This document shows, piece after piece, positions 1 through 10,156 of a DNA stretch of 64,000 bases. Positions within the stretch are counted from its first letter, which is position 1. Each line of letters opens with the position of its first letter. This DNA is from Mycobacterium sp. 1554424.7 (GTDB taxonomy: Bacteria; Actinomycetota; Actinomycetes; Mycobacteriales; Mycobacteriaceae). Below the pieces are notes generated by a model. That model had not been told where the DNA came from. It made no database searches and saw nothing but the letters and a program-made list of their open reading frames with translations. The stretch is from assembly GCF_001665295.1 (NCBI RefSeq), contig NZ_LZSE01000009.1:186001-250000 (forward strand), written 5' to 3'. A program made the translations under genes and the position numbers.

Positions 1-228
1 CCACGGCACGTGACCGCCCCGGTCCGACCAGCCCGTCCACACGTCGACCGCGGGCTGACCGTCGACGTAGACGGCCAGCGCCCCGCCACCGAAGCGGCGG
101 GCCGGGAACATCGTGGAAAAGGCGCGAACGACGCACGCAAAGTGTGGATCCGCCGCGCCGGACACGCGATGACCTGCGTCAGGGCCATCGTCAACAGGGA
201 CCGCGCGGCGAGCGACCCGAGACTCCAT
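1..228 (-). CDS. lipL: LipL-type esterase / beta-lactamase-family serine hydrolase (partial, N-terminus)
   Basis: The first 76 codons of a minus-strand gene run off the left edge of the window, with an ATG at 228. The peptide contains VRAFSTMFPARRFGGGALAV followed by YVDGQPAVDVWTGW. This is the N-terminal strand region typical of class C beta-lactamase-like esterases (LipL, LipD and relatives), just before the catalytic SxxK motif, which would lie outside the window. In M. tuberculosis lipL (Rv1497) directly follows meaB in the same orientation, and the same order is seen here with a gap of 70 bases. Substrate specificity cannot be judged from the fragment. The assignment rests on the N-terminal sequence pattern plus synteny. 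Confidence 0.8.
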   Translation of the reverse strand, partial: MESRVARRAVPVDDGPDAGHRVSGAADPHFACVVRAFSTMFPARRFGGGALAVYVDGQPAVDVWTGWSDRGGHVPW

Positions 229-298
229 CGTCACGCTATCCAATTTACGTGGATTTCATACCTTCCGCCGGGAAAATGGCGGTTAATTTACCTTTCCG

Positions 299-1273
299 TT
301 AGGCAGAGGCCGCCGCAACGATTTGCTCAGCCGCCAGCGCGGGTGTCAGCTCCCCCGCCCTGACCTGGCGTTCCAGGTCGGCGCGGATTTTGCGGACGCC
401 CGGGCTGGACATCACCCGGTCCAGCACGGTGTCGCGGACCATCTGCCACGTCCAGTCGACCTGCTGGGCGCGGCGGCGCTCGTCGAGTTCCCCGGCGTCG
501 GACAGCACCCGGTGATGGCGCTCGATCGTCTCCCACAGCTCGGCCAGGCCGGTACCCTCCGTCGCGCTCATGGTGAGAACCGGTGGCCGCCAAAGCGTTT
601 CGCCCGGATGGATCAGCCTGATCGCCGCGGACAGTTCCCGCGCGGCCTTTCGCGCCTCGGCCAGATGCTCCCCGTCGGCCTTGTTCACCACGACGATGTC
701 GGCCAGCTCCAGCGCGCCCTTTTTGATGCCCTGCAGCTGATCGCCGCTGCGCGCCAGGGTCAACAACACGAAGGTGTCCACCATGTTTGCCACGGCCACC
801 TCGGACTGTCCCACACCGACGGTCTCGACGAGTATGACGTCAAACGCGGCGGCCTCCAGCAGGATGATGGTTTCCCGGGTGGCCTTGGCGACCCCGCCCA
901 GGGTGCCCGAGGTGGGAGACGGACGGATGTAGGCGTCCGAGTGCACTGCCAGGCGCGCCATCCGGGTCTTGTCGCCGAGGATCGAACCGCCGGTGCGGGT
1001 CGACGACGGGTCGACGGCCAGCACCGCCACGCGGTGGCCCCGTTCGATCAGGTGCATGCCGAGCGCCTCGATGCTGGTGGACTTGCCCACCCCGGGGGTT
1101 CCGCTGATGCCGACGCGGCGCGCGTTGCCCGAATCTGGCATCAGCTCCAGCAGCAGCCGCTGCGCCTTCTCGCGATGGTCGGCGCGCGTGGATTCCAGCA
1201 GCGTGATCGCCCGCGGCAGCGCCGCACGGTCCCCGCGGCGAACCGCCTCGGCCAAGGCCTCGATTCCCGACAC
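299..1273 (-). CDS. meaB: MeaB/ArgK-type G3E GTPase, methylmalonyl-CoA mutase chaperone
   Basis: This 324-residue protein starts at GTG. It has the P-loop GTPGVGKS at residues 58-65, the block DPSSTRTGGSILGDKTRM, the switch-like VETVGVGQSE and the guanine-specificity motif NKAD. These are hallmarks of the MeaB/ArgK subfamily of SIMIBI GTPases. MeaB proteins gate adenosylcobalamin loading and protect methylmalonyl-CoA mutase from inactivation, which fits its position downstream of mutA-mutB on the same strand. A membrane-protein gene now separates it from mutB. It was formerly annotated as a lysine/arginine/ornithine transport ATPase, which is a misnomer. Length and motifs look complete. Confidence 0.93.
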   Translation of the reverse strand: MSGIEALAEAVRRGDRAALPRAITLLESTRADHREKAQRLLLELMPDSGNARRVGISGTPGVGKSTSIEALGMHLIERGHRVAVLAVDPSSTRTGGSILGDKTRMARLAVHSDAYIRPSPTSGTLGGVAKATRETIILLEAAAFDVILVETVGVGQSEVAVANMVDTFVLLTLARSGDQLQGIKKGALELADIVVVNKADGEHLAEARKAARELSAAIRLIHPGETLWRPPVLTMSATEGTGLAELWETIERHHRVLSDAGELDERRRAQQVDWTWQMVRDTVLDRVMSSPGVRKIRADLERQVRAGELTPALAAEQIVAAASA

Positions 1274-1300
1274 GATCCCTCAGCGTATAGGGCCGCCGGG

Positions 1301-2599
1301 TCAGAAAAGATGCACGCTCCACACGCCGACGTTGTTCGCGGCTCCGGTGGGTAGCAACGCCAGCGCGAGGACCACGTAGGCGAAGAAGAGGACGCTTCTT
1401 CTCGACGGCGCTCGTTCGATCTCCGGCCTGTTGATCGCGAAGAGGATGTAGACGACGGCCACGTCGAAGGTGACCAGGATCCACCACCGGGTCCAGTCGA
1501 CGGCGGTGACAAACAGCGGAACGACCAACGCCGCCCCAAGCAGCGGCAGCAGCGGATTGTGGCGAAATTCGCCGAGGAAAGCGCGGATCGGAACCCCGGA
1601 GAAATAGCGGATTGCCCATGCCGTGCCGGCGAAGTACACCACTCCGAGGACGAACGCGCCGAGGAGCGGGAAGAAGCCCCAATTCAGGACCATGTAGAGG
1701 GCGCCGGCCGTGTCGGCGTCGAAAATCGGAATCACCTTGGCGCACATGAAGTCGTGAAAGTCCGTGCGGCTCTCGACACGACCGAGCATATAGTCGAGGG
1801 CTTTCTGCGGTGTGGTGGAGACACCCCACGGATGTTCGATCATGCCGTGCGGAACTTGGGCGCACAGCTGCGCCGCGACGTCGCGGCGCCCGAGCCAGGC
1901 GACCAGCAGTGTCGAGGCGATCCCCGGCCCGACCGCCAAGACGGCGCACCGTCGCTGGGTGGCGCGCGCCGAATCCCTTGCCAGAACGACGATCGCCAAA
2001 ATCGCTCCGAGCGCGAACGCGAGTGGCATCGCCTCGTGCATGAGGGCCAGCACGCCTATCGCGATTCCGTACAGGGCGCTGAGGCTCAGTGTGGCGCGGG
2101 GGGTTTTCACGGCGGTGAGGCCGAGGCTGAAGGTCAGCAGCGCGGTCATGCCGAAGAGTTCCGGGTGCGGGCTGTAAATGGCGTAGGAAAGCGAGAAGGG
2201 CAGCACCGGAACGAGGAGGGCGAGCATCACTTTGCGCTGGGATCTGGCGCCCGTGCCGACGATCCGCCACGCCAGCACCGCGAGGGCGATCAGCCAAACC
2301 ACGATGGACGCCCACAGCATCGCGTAGGCGGCGGTGAAATAGTCGCCGGGGGCGAATATCCGGATCAGTTCGCCGCCGAGCCCACGACGCACAAATCCCG
2401 GTGCGTAATTGGCGACGTAGTACTGCAACCACCACAAATCATTGGAAAAAACAGCCCGCTGAAAATACATGTGGGCGATGAGCCAGACGATCACCCAGGT
2501 GGAGGTCAGTAGGTAAACTAATGAGATCCGGTCGGCGAGGTGGGGGTATCGACGCGGAATATAGTGACCCGCTGGATAAGTGGAGACGTCCACTATCAT
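1301..2599 (-). CDS. Polytopic membrane protein of unknown function
   Basis: A 432-residue protein. I chose the ATG at 2599 because GGGAAGG lies 7 bases upstream. A longer reading begins at 2662 but adds a basic, non-hydrophobic stretch. There are about 11 hydrophobic segments. Conserved-looking loops are YAPGFVRRGLGGEL after the first membrane segment, a MHEAMPL motif mid-protein and DWTRWW near the C-terminus. The arrangement resembles polytopic GT-C or EpsG-like envelope proteins, but no catalytic motif is certain and I do not assign a function. It sits between mutB and meaB, where M. tuberculosis carries mazEF4 as I recall. The upstream 2600-2839 is visibly more AT-rich than its neighbours, which would fit a lineage-specific insertion. 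Confidence 0.75.
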   Translation of the reverse strand: MIVDVSTYPAGHYIPRRYPHLADRISLVYLLTSTWVIVWLIAHMYFQRAVFSNDLWWLQYYVANYAPGFVRRGLGGELIRIFAPGDYFTAAYAMLWASIVVWLIALAVLAWRIVGTGARSQRKVMLALLVPVLPFSLSYAIYSPHPELFGMTALLTFSLGLTAVKTPRATLSLSALYGIAIGVLALMHEAMPLAFALGAILAIVVLARDSARATQRRCAVLAVGPGIASTLLVAWLGRRDVAAQLCAQVPHGMIEHPWGVSTTPQKALDYMLGRVESRTDFHDFMCAKVIPIFDADTAGALYMVLNWGFFPLLGAFVLGVVYFAGTAWAIRYFSGVPIRAFLGEFRHNPLLPLLGAALVVPLFVTAVDWTRWWILVTFDVAVVYILFAINRPEIERAPSRRSVLFFAYVVLALALLPTGAANNVGVWSVHLF

Positions 2600-2839
2600 T
2601 ACAGCGCCTTCCCGATAAGGCGTTTTGCGGAGAATAGCCGACGCAGAACGGGCGCGCAGCACTTTGTGGGCCTGGCGCCCGAAGAATTTTCAGTGCCGAA
2701 ATGTAGGGCGGCTTACAAAATTCGCGAGCGCCCGCCCGGACAATCGCCCGGTCATGAATACATTGCGCGCCGGGATCGAGCGGCGATTCGGGTGGGTCGG
2801 TGACAATCGGAGATCACCAACACATTCGGTGCCTGCGCG

Positions 2840-5101
<2,262 letters not shown>

Positions 5102-5105
5102 GGCG

Positions 5106-6968
5106 CTACGCTCCCAATCCGGTGAGCAGGTTCGAAAGGGCTTGCACCGCATTGATTTTCGCGGTCAAGTACTCGTCCGGCCGGCGCTCGGCATCCCCCA
5201 TCGCCTTCTCGGGTCCCGCCAGGTAGACCCGCGAAACCCCGGCGGTTCGCGCCGCCTCGACCACGTCGGCGGCCTCGTCGTGATAGCGCTTGTCCGTGCC
5301 GCAGATGACGGCCACCGTCGAATCGGCATCCTGCACCGCGGCCGCAACCCCGGCGGCGTCGACCGGCCCCGGGTTGATCGCCTCGATGCCGCCGGACGCC
5401 AGCAGGTTGGCCGCGAACGTCGTGCGGATGTTGTGCTCGGCCAGCGGACCCAGCGGCAGCAGCAACGCCTTGGGGCGCGACCCGGTGCGCGCCAGGAAGG
5501 CGTCGGAGCGGTCGCGCAACGCCTCGAATTCCGCCGCGTAGCGCCGGACGCCGGATGGCGAATGCTCTTGCTGCTCGGCCTGTTTCAAGGGCGGTTCCTC
5601 GAGGTTCGGATATTCGTTGACGCCGGTGATGGCGGTGCGGCGATGCGCGATGTCGTCGGCGCGTCGCGTGGCGACGTCGGCGATCTGCTCGGCGATGTAG
5701 TCGCGGGCGTCGGCGAACCCGCCCCGGGCCGCCCTTTCCTCGGTGGCCTGGAACTGCTGCCACGCCCGCTGAGCCAGCTGCTCGGTGAGGTCCTCGACGT
5801 ACCAGGACCCGCCGGCCGGATCCAGCACCCGCCCCACGTGCGACTCTTCCAGCAACAGCAGCTGGGTGTTGCGGGCGATGCGGCGCGCGAACCCGCTCCC
5901 CACGCCGGGAAAGCCGCCGGGGATGGCCACGTCGAACGGCGACACCAGCACTGTGTCGGCGCCGCCGACGCCCGCGCCGAAGGCCGCGACGGTGCCCCGC
6001 AGCATGTTCACCCACGGGTCGCGCTGGGTCATCATCGGCAGCGACGTCTCCGCGTGCACGACGGCCGCGCCGGCCTCCGGTTCACCGACGACCTCGGCGA
6101 CGCGCGCCCACAGCTGGCGCGCGGCGCGGATCTTGGCGATAGTCATGAACTGGTCGTCGTCGGCGGCGAGTCGGAAGCCGATCTGCCGCAACGCCTGGCC
6201 GACGGGGAGCCCGGCCTCGGTGAGCAGGCGCAGGTAGGCCACCGCCGCGGCGACGGTGCCGGCCAGCTCCCAGCTCGCGTTGGCGCCGAGGTTGTGAAAG
6301 GCGGGACCGTCGACGGTGATCGCGCGCACGCCCGGGTTCCCGGCCGCCCGCGTCGCCACGGCGATGACTTGCTCCGTCGGCGGGGACGGCCGACCGCTCA
6401 GCGTCGCGGTCAGCGGGTCGGCGCCCAGATCGATCGACAGCGCGCCGCGCCGGTCCGCGTCCAAGCGGTCGACCAACGCCAGCAGGGCGTCGCAGGCCTC
6501 GGCGTAGTCCGCGCCCGCGTCGAGGATGACCGGCACCAGATCCAGGTACACCCCCGCGAGCAGCTGCCCGAGGTCGCCGGGGGCCACACCGGAGTCCCCC
6601 ACCCGGACCAGCAGCGCGCTGACCCCGTCGGCGAGGGCGGCCAGCACCGCGGCGTTGCCGTCGTCGCGGCCGGGCCCCGGAAACACCTCGGCGACCTTCC
6701 AGCCGGCGTTGACGTCACGCGCCGCATCGGCTCCGCGCAGGTAGGGCCACTCGCCGGGCAGCGCCGGTTCGGGCAGCTGGTCGAGCGCGGTGTAGAGCGC
6801 CCGGATGGCGATCCCGTCGTAGGTCGGGGTTTCCAGCTGCCGTTCGGGCTCGTCCCCCAATTGCTCGGGGTCCGTGCGCGAACTCTTCGACAGCACACCG
6901 GCGACCGCAGTGCGCCAACGCCCGCGAACCTGTTCCAGGTCGGCGAGCTCGGGTACATCAATGGACAC
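5106..6968 (-). CDS. mutA: Methylmalonyl-CoA mutase small (beta) subunit
   Basis: A 620-residue protein with GTG at 6968, preceded by GGGAGCAA at good spacing. It is a paralogue of Mut[28 protein letters not shown] matches the mutase barrel, cut here into short motifs such as [10 protein letters not shown]. The C-terminal domain lacks the DxHxxG cobalamin motif seen in MutB, as expected for the non-catalytic small subunit. It is the first gene of the mutA-mutB operon. The open frame continues upstream to 8159 but runs antisense through two plus-strand genes, so the RBS-supported GTG is preferred. It matches the usual family length of about 615 residues. Confidence 0.96.
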   Translation of the reverse strand: MSIDVPELADLEQVRGRWRTAVAGVLSKSSRTDPEQLGDEPERQLETPTYDGIAIRALYTALDQLPEPALPGEWPYLRGADAARDVNAGWKVAEVFPGPGRDDGNAAVLAALADGVSALLVRVGDSGVAPGDLGQLLAGVYLDLVPVILDAGADYAEACDALLALVDRLDADRRGALSIDLGADPLTATLSGRPSPPTEQVIAVATRAAGNPGVRAITVDGPAFHNLGANASWELAGTVAAAVAYLRLLTEAGLPVGQALRQIGFRLAADDDQFMTIAKIRAARQLWARVAEVVGEPEAGAAVVHAETSLPMMTQRDPWVNMLRGTVAAFGAGVGGADTVLVSPFDVAIPGGFPGVGSGFARRIARNTQLLLLEESHVGRVLDPAGGSWYVEDLTEQLAQRAWQQFQATEERAARGGFADARDYIAEQIADVATRRADDIAHRRTAITGVNEYPNLEEPPLKQAEQQEHSPSGVRRYAAEFEALRDRSDAFLARTGSRPKALLLPLGPLAEHNIRTTFAANLLASGGIEAINPGPVDAAGVAAAVQDADSTVAVICGTDKRYHDEAADVVEAARTAGVSRVYLAGPEKAMGDAERRPDEYLTAKINAVQALSNLLTGLGA

Positions 6969-7136
6969 CGATTGCTCCCTTTTTCCCTGCAAATGGGGCC
7001 TATGCCACTTGGTAATCAGGCTAAGTGATGAGTGCTCCCCGCTAAAAACCGCACCACGGCGTGCGCGGCAGGTCGCGGGTGAAACGCCCGCCCGGGGCCA
7101 CGGGATATTCATCTGCGCCCCGTAACCTTGACAGGC

Positions 7137-7898
7137 GTGACGGCTTCCGCCACCTGCAAAATCACCCCGCGAATGCGCGACGGTGGCCGCGCCCTGGGCG
7201 CGGCGGCCCGCCAGCTCTCGCGGCCCCGGGCGGTCGCGACAGTGGTCGGTATCACAGTCCTGATTGTGGTGGCGACCTGGCTTCCCCTGCCCACGCCGGT
7301 GCGGATGCGGGACTGGGCGGAATCGGTGGGGCCCTGGTTCCCGCTGGCGTTTCTCGCCGCGCACATCGTGGTCACGGTGGTACCGGTGCCGCGCACCGCG
7401 TTCACCCTGGCCGCCGGGCTGCTGTTCGGCCCGTTGCTGGGCGTCGCCATCGCGGTGGTCGCCAGCGCCACGAGCGCGGTGCTCGCCATGCTGCTGGTGC
7501 GGGCCGCCGGGTGGCAGCTCAACCGCCTGGTCCGCCACCGATCGATCGACACCGTGGACGAACGCCTGCGCGAGCGCGGCTGGCTGGCCATCTTCTCCCT
7601 GAGGTTGATCCCCGCCGTGCCGTTTTCCGTGATCAACTACGCCGCCGGCGCGTCGACCGTTCGGGTGTTGCCCTACACGCTGGCCACCCTGGCCGGCCTG
7701 TTGCCGGGCACCGCCGCGGTGGTGATCCTGGGCGACGCCCTCGCCGGTCACCCCAGCCCGCTGCTGCTTCTGGTGTCGCTGTGCACAGGCGCCTTGGGTG
7801 TGACGGGGCTGATCGTCGAGGTCCGCCACCACCGGCGGCACCACCGCGACAAGGTGCGCGGCGACGAGCCCTCGCCCGAGCCGGCCGTCGCCCGCTGA
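7137..7898 (+). CDS. TVP38/TMEM64-family (VTT domain) membrane protein
   Basis: A 253-residue integral membrane protein corresponding by position to Rv1491c, divergent from mutA. The VTT/SNARE-associated domain is visible as PWFPLAFLAAHIVVTVVPVP, then TLAAGLLFGPLLG, and the later SLRLIPAVPFSVINYAAGAS. Several hydrophobic segments cover most of the chain, with a basic His/Arg-rich cytoplasmic tail. VTT proteins (DedA superfamily) are linked to lipid scrambling or membrane homeostasis, but the substrate is unknown here. I chose GTG at 7137; a TTG at 7128 and an ATG 12 codons downstream are alternatives, and no strong RBS decides. Confidence 0.85.
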   Translation: MTASATCKITPRMRDGGRALGAAARQLSRPRAVATVVGITVLIVVATWLPLPTPVRMRDWAESVGPWFPLAFLAAHIVVTVVPVPRTAFTLAAGLLFGPLLGVAIAVVASATSAVLAMLLVRAAGWQLNRLVRHRSIDTVDERLRERGWLAIFSLRLIPAVPFSVINYAAGASTVRVLPYTLATLAGLLPGTAAVVILGDALAGHPSPLLLLVSLCTGALGVTGLIVEVRHHRRHHRDKVRGDEPSPEPAVAR

Positions 7899-7915
7899 CG
7901 TCGCTCCCGATTTTC

Positions 7916-7930
7916 TGAACCGAACCTGAA
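7916..7930 (-). promoter_or_regulatory. Putative response-regulator box A (TTCAGGTT-N3-TTCA)
   Basis: Read on the minus strand the site is TTCAGGTTCGGTTCA, a direct repeat of TTCA half-sites 11 bases apart. This geometry is typical of OmpR/PhoB-family regulators. It lies 24 bases from box B, upstream of the exported-protein gene at 8020. Recognition by the regulator at 10153-10863 is inferred. Confidence 0.5.
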
Positions 7931-7953
7931 GATATGAGCCCAAAGGGCCGGCC

Positions 7954-7968
7954 TTCAGGTTGATTTCA
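7954..7968 (+). promoter_or_regulatory. Putative response-regulator box B (TTCAGGTT-N3-TTCA)
   Basis: TTCAGGTTGATTTCA lies 52-66 bases upstream of the GTG at 8020. It shares all 12 conserved positions with boxes A and C. A weak -10-like TACCGT follows at 7980-7985. This is consistent with an activator site for the operon of Pro-rich exported proteins. Confidence 0.55.
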
Positions 7969-8019
7969 GAGCGGCTTCCTACCGTCGCCGGCGTAACACC
8001 GCGACCAGGAGGAGGCACA

Positions 8020-8349
8020 GTGACCAGTGAGGAATCGACCCACGTCGGGGAAGGTCCCCGCGAACATCCGCGATCGTCGATCGCGCAACGACACCCCGTC
8101 GGCCTCGCCGTCGGCAGCGGGTTGGCCGGGCTCGTCGTCGGGGCCTTCGGGGCCGCCACCCTGATCGGGCTATGGGCCCCGCCCCCGCCGCCGGGGTTGG
8201 GGTTTCCCCCGCCGCCGCCGGGCGCCGGGGGCCCGCCGCCACCGCCGTTCGGCTGGCACCCACCGCCGGGCGCCTGGGGCGCGCCGCCGTCGCCGGGTCA
8301 GCCGCCGCAGCAAGCCACCCCCGCGACACCGCCACCACCCAACCGATGA
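8020..8349 (+). CDS. Small Pro-rich membrane protein
   Basis: A 109-residue protein with GTG at 8020 and a very strong RBS (AGGAGGAGG at 8007-8015). The N-terminal 28 residues are hydrophilic. A single hydrophobic segment follows (about residues 29-50, LAVGSGLAGLVVGAFGAATL), and the rest is low-complexity Pro/Gly (PPPPPGLGF, PPPGAWGAPP). No known domain was recognised. It probably is a membrane-anchored, extracytoplasmic Pro-rich protein. It is 23 bases upstream of the signal-peptide gene at 8373 and likely cotranscribed with it from a promoter carrying boxes A and B. The association with an adjacent two-component system suggests a cell-envelope role, which is inference. Confidence 0.7.
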   Translation: MTSEESTHVGEGPREHPRSSIAQRHPVGLAVGSGLAGLVVGAFGAATLIGLWAPPPPPGLGFPPPPPGAGGPPPPPFGWHPPPGAWGAPPSPGQPPQQATPATPPPPNR

Positions 8350-8372
8350 CAACGAGTAAGGAGAAATCGTCA

Positions 8373-9710
8373 ATGAACTTCAAGCAAGCGATCGCCGGCA
8401 CGTTGCTCGCGGGCGCCCTCGGGGCGGCCGCGGCCGGCTTCGGCACCGCGGTCGCCAGCGCCGATCCCCCTCCACCGCCACCGGCACCCGGCCAACCCGG
8501 TCCGCCCCCGCCGGGACCCGGCGGACCCGGCGGACCGTTCGGGCCGCCGCCGCCCGGACCGGGTGGCCCCGACGGACCGTTCGGGCCGCACCAGGGCGGA
8601 CCGCCGCCGCCGGGCTTCCCACCCCCGCCGCCGGGCGCACCGCCCGCCGCGCCGGACGCGACCGCCACCGAGCTGGTGCATCCGTTGCCCGACGGCGGCC
8701 GCGTGATCCTGGTGGCGGACACGACGCAGACCACGCAGGTGACCCGGCAGCTGCGCCAGCTGATGATCGGCGCGGGCGTGGCGACTCTGGTGGTGGCCGC
8801 GCTGCTGCTGATCGCCGTCAGCCGCGTCGCGCTGCGGCCGCTGGACCGGCTCACCGCGCTGGCCGCCAGCATCGCGACCGGTGATCGCGGCCGCCGGTTG
8901 CGGCCGAAGCGCACCGACACCGAATTGGGCCGCGCGGCTGCGGCTTTCGACGGAATGCTGGAGGCGCTGGAAGCCTCCGAGCGGCGGGCCCAGCAGGCGG
9001 CCGCCGCCGCCCAACGCGCCGAGGCGGCCACCCGGCGGTTTCTCGTCGACGCCGCGCACGAGCTGCGCACGCCGATCGCGGGCATCCAGGCCGCCGCCGA
9101 ACAACTCGTCAGCAACGCCGGCCAGCATCAACACGACGACGCGGCCCGCGGGCAGTACCGCCGCGCCAGCCTGCTGCTGTCCGACGCCCGCCGCGCGGGG
9201 CGCCTGGTGGCCGACATGCTGGACCTGAGCCGCATCGACGCCGGGCTACCGCTGGACCTGCAGGACGTCGACCTCGCCGCCCTCCTCGACGCCGAAGCCG
9301 ACCGCGCGACCCTGCTGGCGCCGGGGGTCACCGTCATCCGGACCGGCCCCGACGAAGTCGGCGTGACAGCGGATCCGACCCGGCTGGCGCAGATCGTGTC
9401 CAACTTGCTCGACAACTCGCGCCGGTACACCCCGGCGGGCGGCGCCATCAACATCGACCTGCGCTCGAGCGACCACACCGCCGAGGTGACCGTCACCGAC
9501 ACGGGCCCCGGGGTCCCCGACGACGAGCGCGAGCGCATCTTCGAGCGGCTGGTGCGCCTGGACGCCGGGCGGGCCCGCGACCACGGGGGCGCCGGGCTGG
9601 GCCTGCCGATCGCCAGGGCGCTGGCCCGCGCCCACGGCGGGGAGCTGACCTGCCTGCCGCGCGAGGGTGGGGCCCAGTTCCGGCTCAGCCTCCCGCTGGG
9701 CGCGGCCTAG
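8373..9710 (+). CDS. Chimeric protein: secreted Pro/Gly-rich N-terminus fused to histidine kinase C-terminal half
   Basis: A 445-residue protein with ATG at 8373 and RBS AAGGAGA. Residues 1-30 form a clear signal peptide ending ASA before DPPPP. Residues 31-95 are Pro/Gly-rich. Residues 96-130 look like a kinase ectodomain tail, 131-150 are a membrane segment, then HAMP (SRVALRPLDRLTALAASIATG), HisKA with AAHELRTPIAG (phospho-accepting H229), N box SNLLDNSRRYTP, G1 DTGPGVPDD and G2 HGGAGLGLPIARA. The kinase half is complete but lacks its own first membrane segment and sensor domain. These are encoded on the opposite strand at 9707-10156. The junction coincides with the 114-bp repeat arm 8505-8618, so the gene looks like the product of an inversion. 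The stop TAG at 9708-9710 shares the palindrome CTAG with the stop of the opposing gene. A single-TM kinase of this design could still insert correctly. Confidence 0.85.
   Translation: MNFKQAIAGTLLAGALGAAAAGFGTAVASADPPPPPPAPGQPGPPPPGPGGPGGPFGPPPPGPGGPDGPFGPHQGGPPPPGFPPPPPGAPPAAPDATATELVHPLPDGGRVILVADTTQTTQVTRQLRQLMIGAGVATLVVAALLLIAVSRVALRPLDRLTALAASIATGDRGRRLRPKRTDTELGRAAAAFDGMLEALEASERRAQQAAAAAQRAEAATRRFLVDAAHELRTPIAGIQAAAEQLVSNAGQHQHDDAARGQYRRASLLLSDARRAGRLVADMLDLSRIDAGLPLDLQDVDLAALLDAEADRATLLAPGVTVIRTGPDEVGVTADPTRLAQIVSNLLDNSRRYTPAGGAINIDLRSSDHTAEVTVTDTGPGVPDDERERIFERLVRLDAGRARDHGGAGLGLPIARALARAHGGELTCLPREGGAQFRLSLPLGAA
8505..8618 (+). repeat. 114-bp inverted repeat, left arm
   Basis: Bases 8505-8618 are identical, base for base, to the reverse complement of 9710-9823. 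The arm encodes the Pro/Gly tract from PPPGPGGPGG to GGPPPPGF in the frame of the gene at 8373. Identity extends through synonymous third positions and stops abruptly on both sides, indicating recent duplication, gene conversion or active recombination rather than chance low complexity. Confidence 0.95.
8619..9709. other. Putative invertible segment carrying the kinase catalytic half
   Basis: This 1091-bp segment between the repeat arms holds the kinase ectodomain tail, TM2, HAMP, HisKA and HATPase coding sequence. Reversing it in place would join the minus-strand N-terminal half (149 residues) to the remaining 363 residues, giving a 512-residue kinase cotranscribed with its response regulator. 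The plus-strand signal-peptide gene would become an 82-residue secreted protein. No recombinase gene lies nearby, so general homologous recombination is the simplest mechanism. An assembly flip at the repeat is the main alternative. Confidence 0.65.
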
Positions 9711-10156
9711 AAGCCCGGCGGCGGCGGTCCGCCCTGGTGCGGCCCGAACGGTCCGTCGGGGCCACCCGGTCCGGGCGGCGGCGGCCCGAACGGTCCGCCG
9801 GGTCCGCCGGGTCCCGGCGGGGGTGGTCCGGGCGGCGGGATGAACGCGCCCGCGGTCTCGGGATTGATCGCGGGGTCGCCGTAGGCCGCGCCGTCGGCGG
9901 TGACCACGAGGGCGCGCACCGAGCCGCCGTTGAGTTGGGCCGCGATCTGCTGGGGCGGGGTGCGCGCCTGCGCCAGGGCGTCCGCCCGCGAGGTGGCCGC
10001 GAGAAGCCGGTCGTTGAGGCTTCGCTGGGCCTGGGAGCGCACGGCCACGTCGATGACCACTCCCAGCATCACCAACAAGACCGCGAGCAATCCGACGACC
10101 ACGATGACGACCCGTCGCCGCAGCGACGGGGTGGGCGTCACGGGGTCGACCGTCAT
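9707..10156 (-). CDS. Histidine kinase N-terminal half (sensor without kinase domain)
   Basis: A 149-residue protein with ATG at 10156, overlapping the response-regulator stop by ATGA, the usual coupled arrangement of a regulator-kinase operon. Residues 13-40 contain RRR followed by a hydrophobic membrane segment (VVIVVVGLLAVLLVMLGVVI). Residues 41-105 form an extracytoplasmic domain (SQAQRSLNDRLLAATSRADA, then VRALVVTADGAAYGDPAINP). From residue 108 the chain is Pro/Gly-rich, then it stops at GGPPPPGF. TM2 and all kinase domains are missing; they are found on the other strand within 8619-9709. The final 114 bases of coding sequence are the right arm of the inverted repeat. It may be a broken gene or one state of a switch. 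Confidence 0.85.
   Translation of the reverse strand: MTVDPVTPTPSLRRRVVIVVVGLLAVLLVMLGVVIDVAVRSQAQRSLNDRLLAATSRADALAQARTPPQQIAAQLNGGSVRALVVTADGAAYGDPAINPETAGAFIPPPGPPPPGPGGPGGPFGPPPPGPGGPDGPFGPHQGGPPPPGF
9710..9823 (-). repeat. 114-bp inverted repeat, right arm
   Basis: This is the reverse-complement copy of 8505-8618. On the minus strand it encodes the same Pro/Gly peptide in the frame of the kinase N-terminal half. Codon starts coincide in the two arms (8505 and 9823 are both first codon positions), so crossover anywhere in the arm preserves both reading frames. Confidence 0.95.

Noticed and set aside
10-363. Plus-strand open frame of 117 codons at the left edge
   Set aside because: It is antisense to the lipL N-terminus and runs into the meaB end; its residues show no family pattern.
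2600-2839. Remnants of mazEF4 between mutB and the membrane-protein gene
   Set aside because: No frame in this stretch shows a MazE or MazF pattern.
6969-8159. Long N-terminal extension of the mutA reading frame
   Set aside because: It runs antisense through the VTT gene and the Pro-rich gene at 8020. The GTG at 6968 has a good RBS and gives the normal family length.
8461-8640. Explaining the inverted repeat as chance similarity of Pro/Gly-rich coding sequence
   Set aside because: Identity is complete over 114 bases including wobble positions and ends sharply; independent Pro/Gly tracts such as 8160-8340 do not show it.
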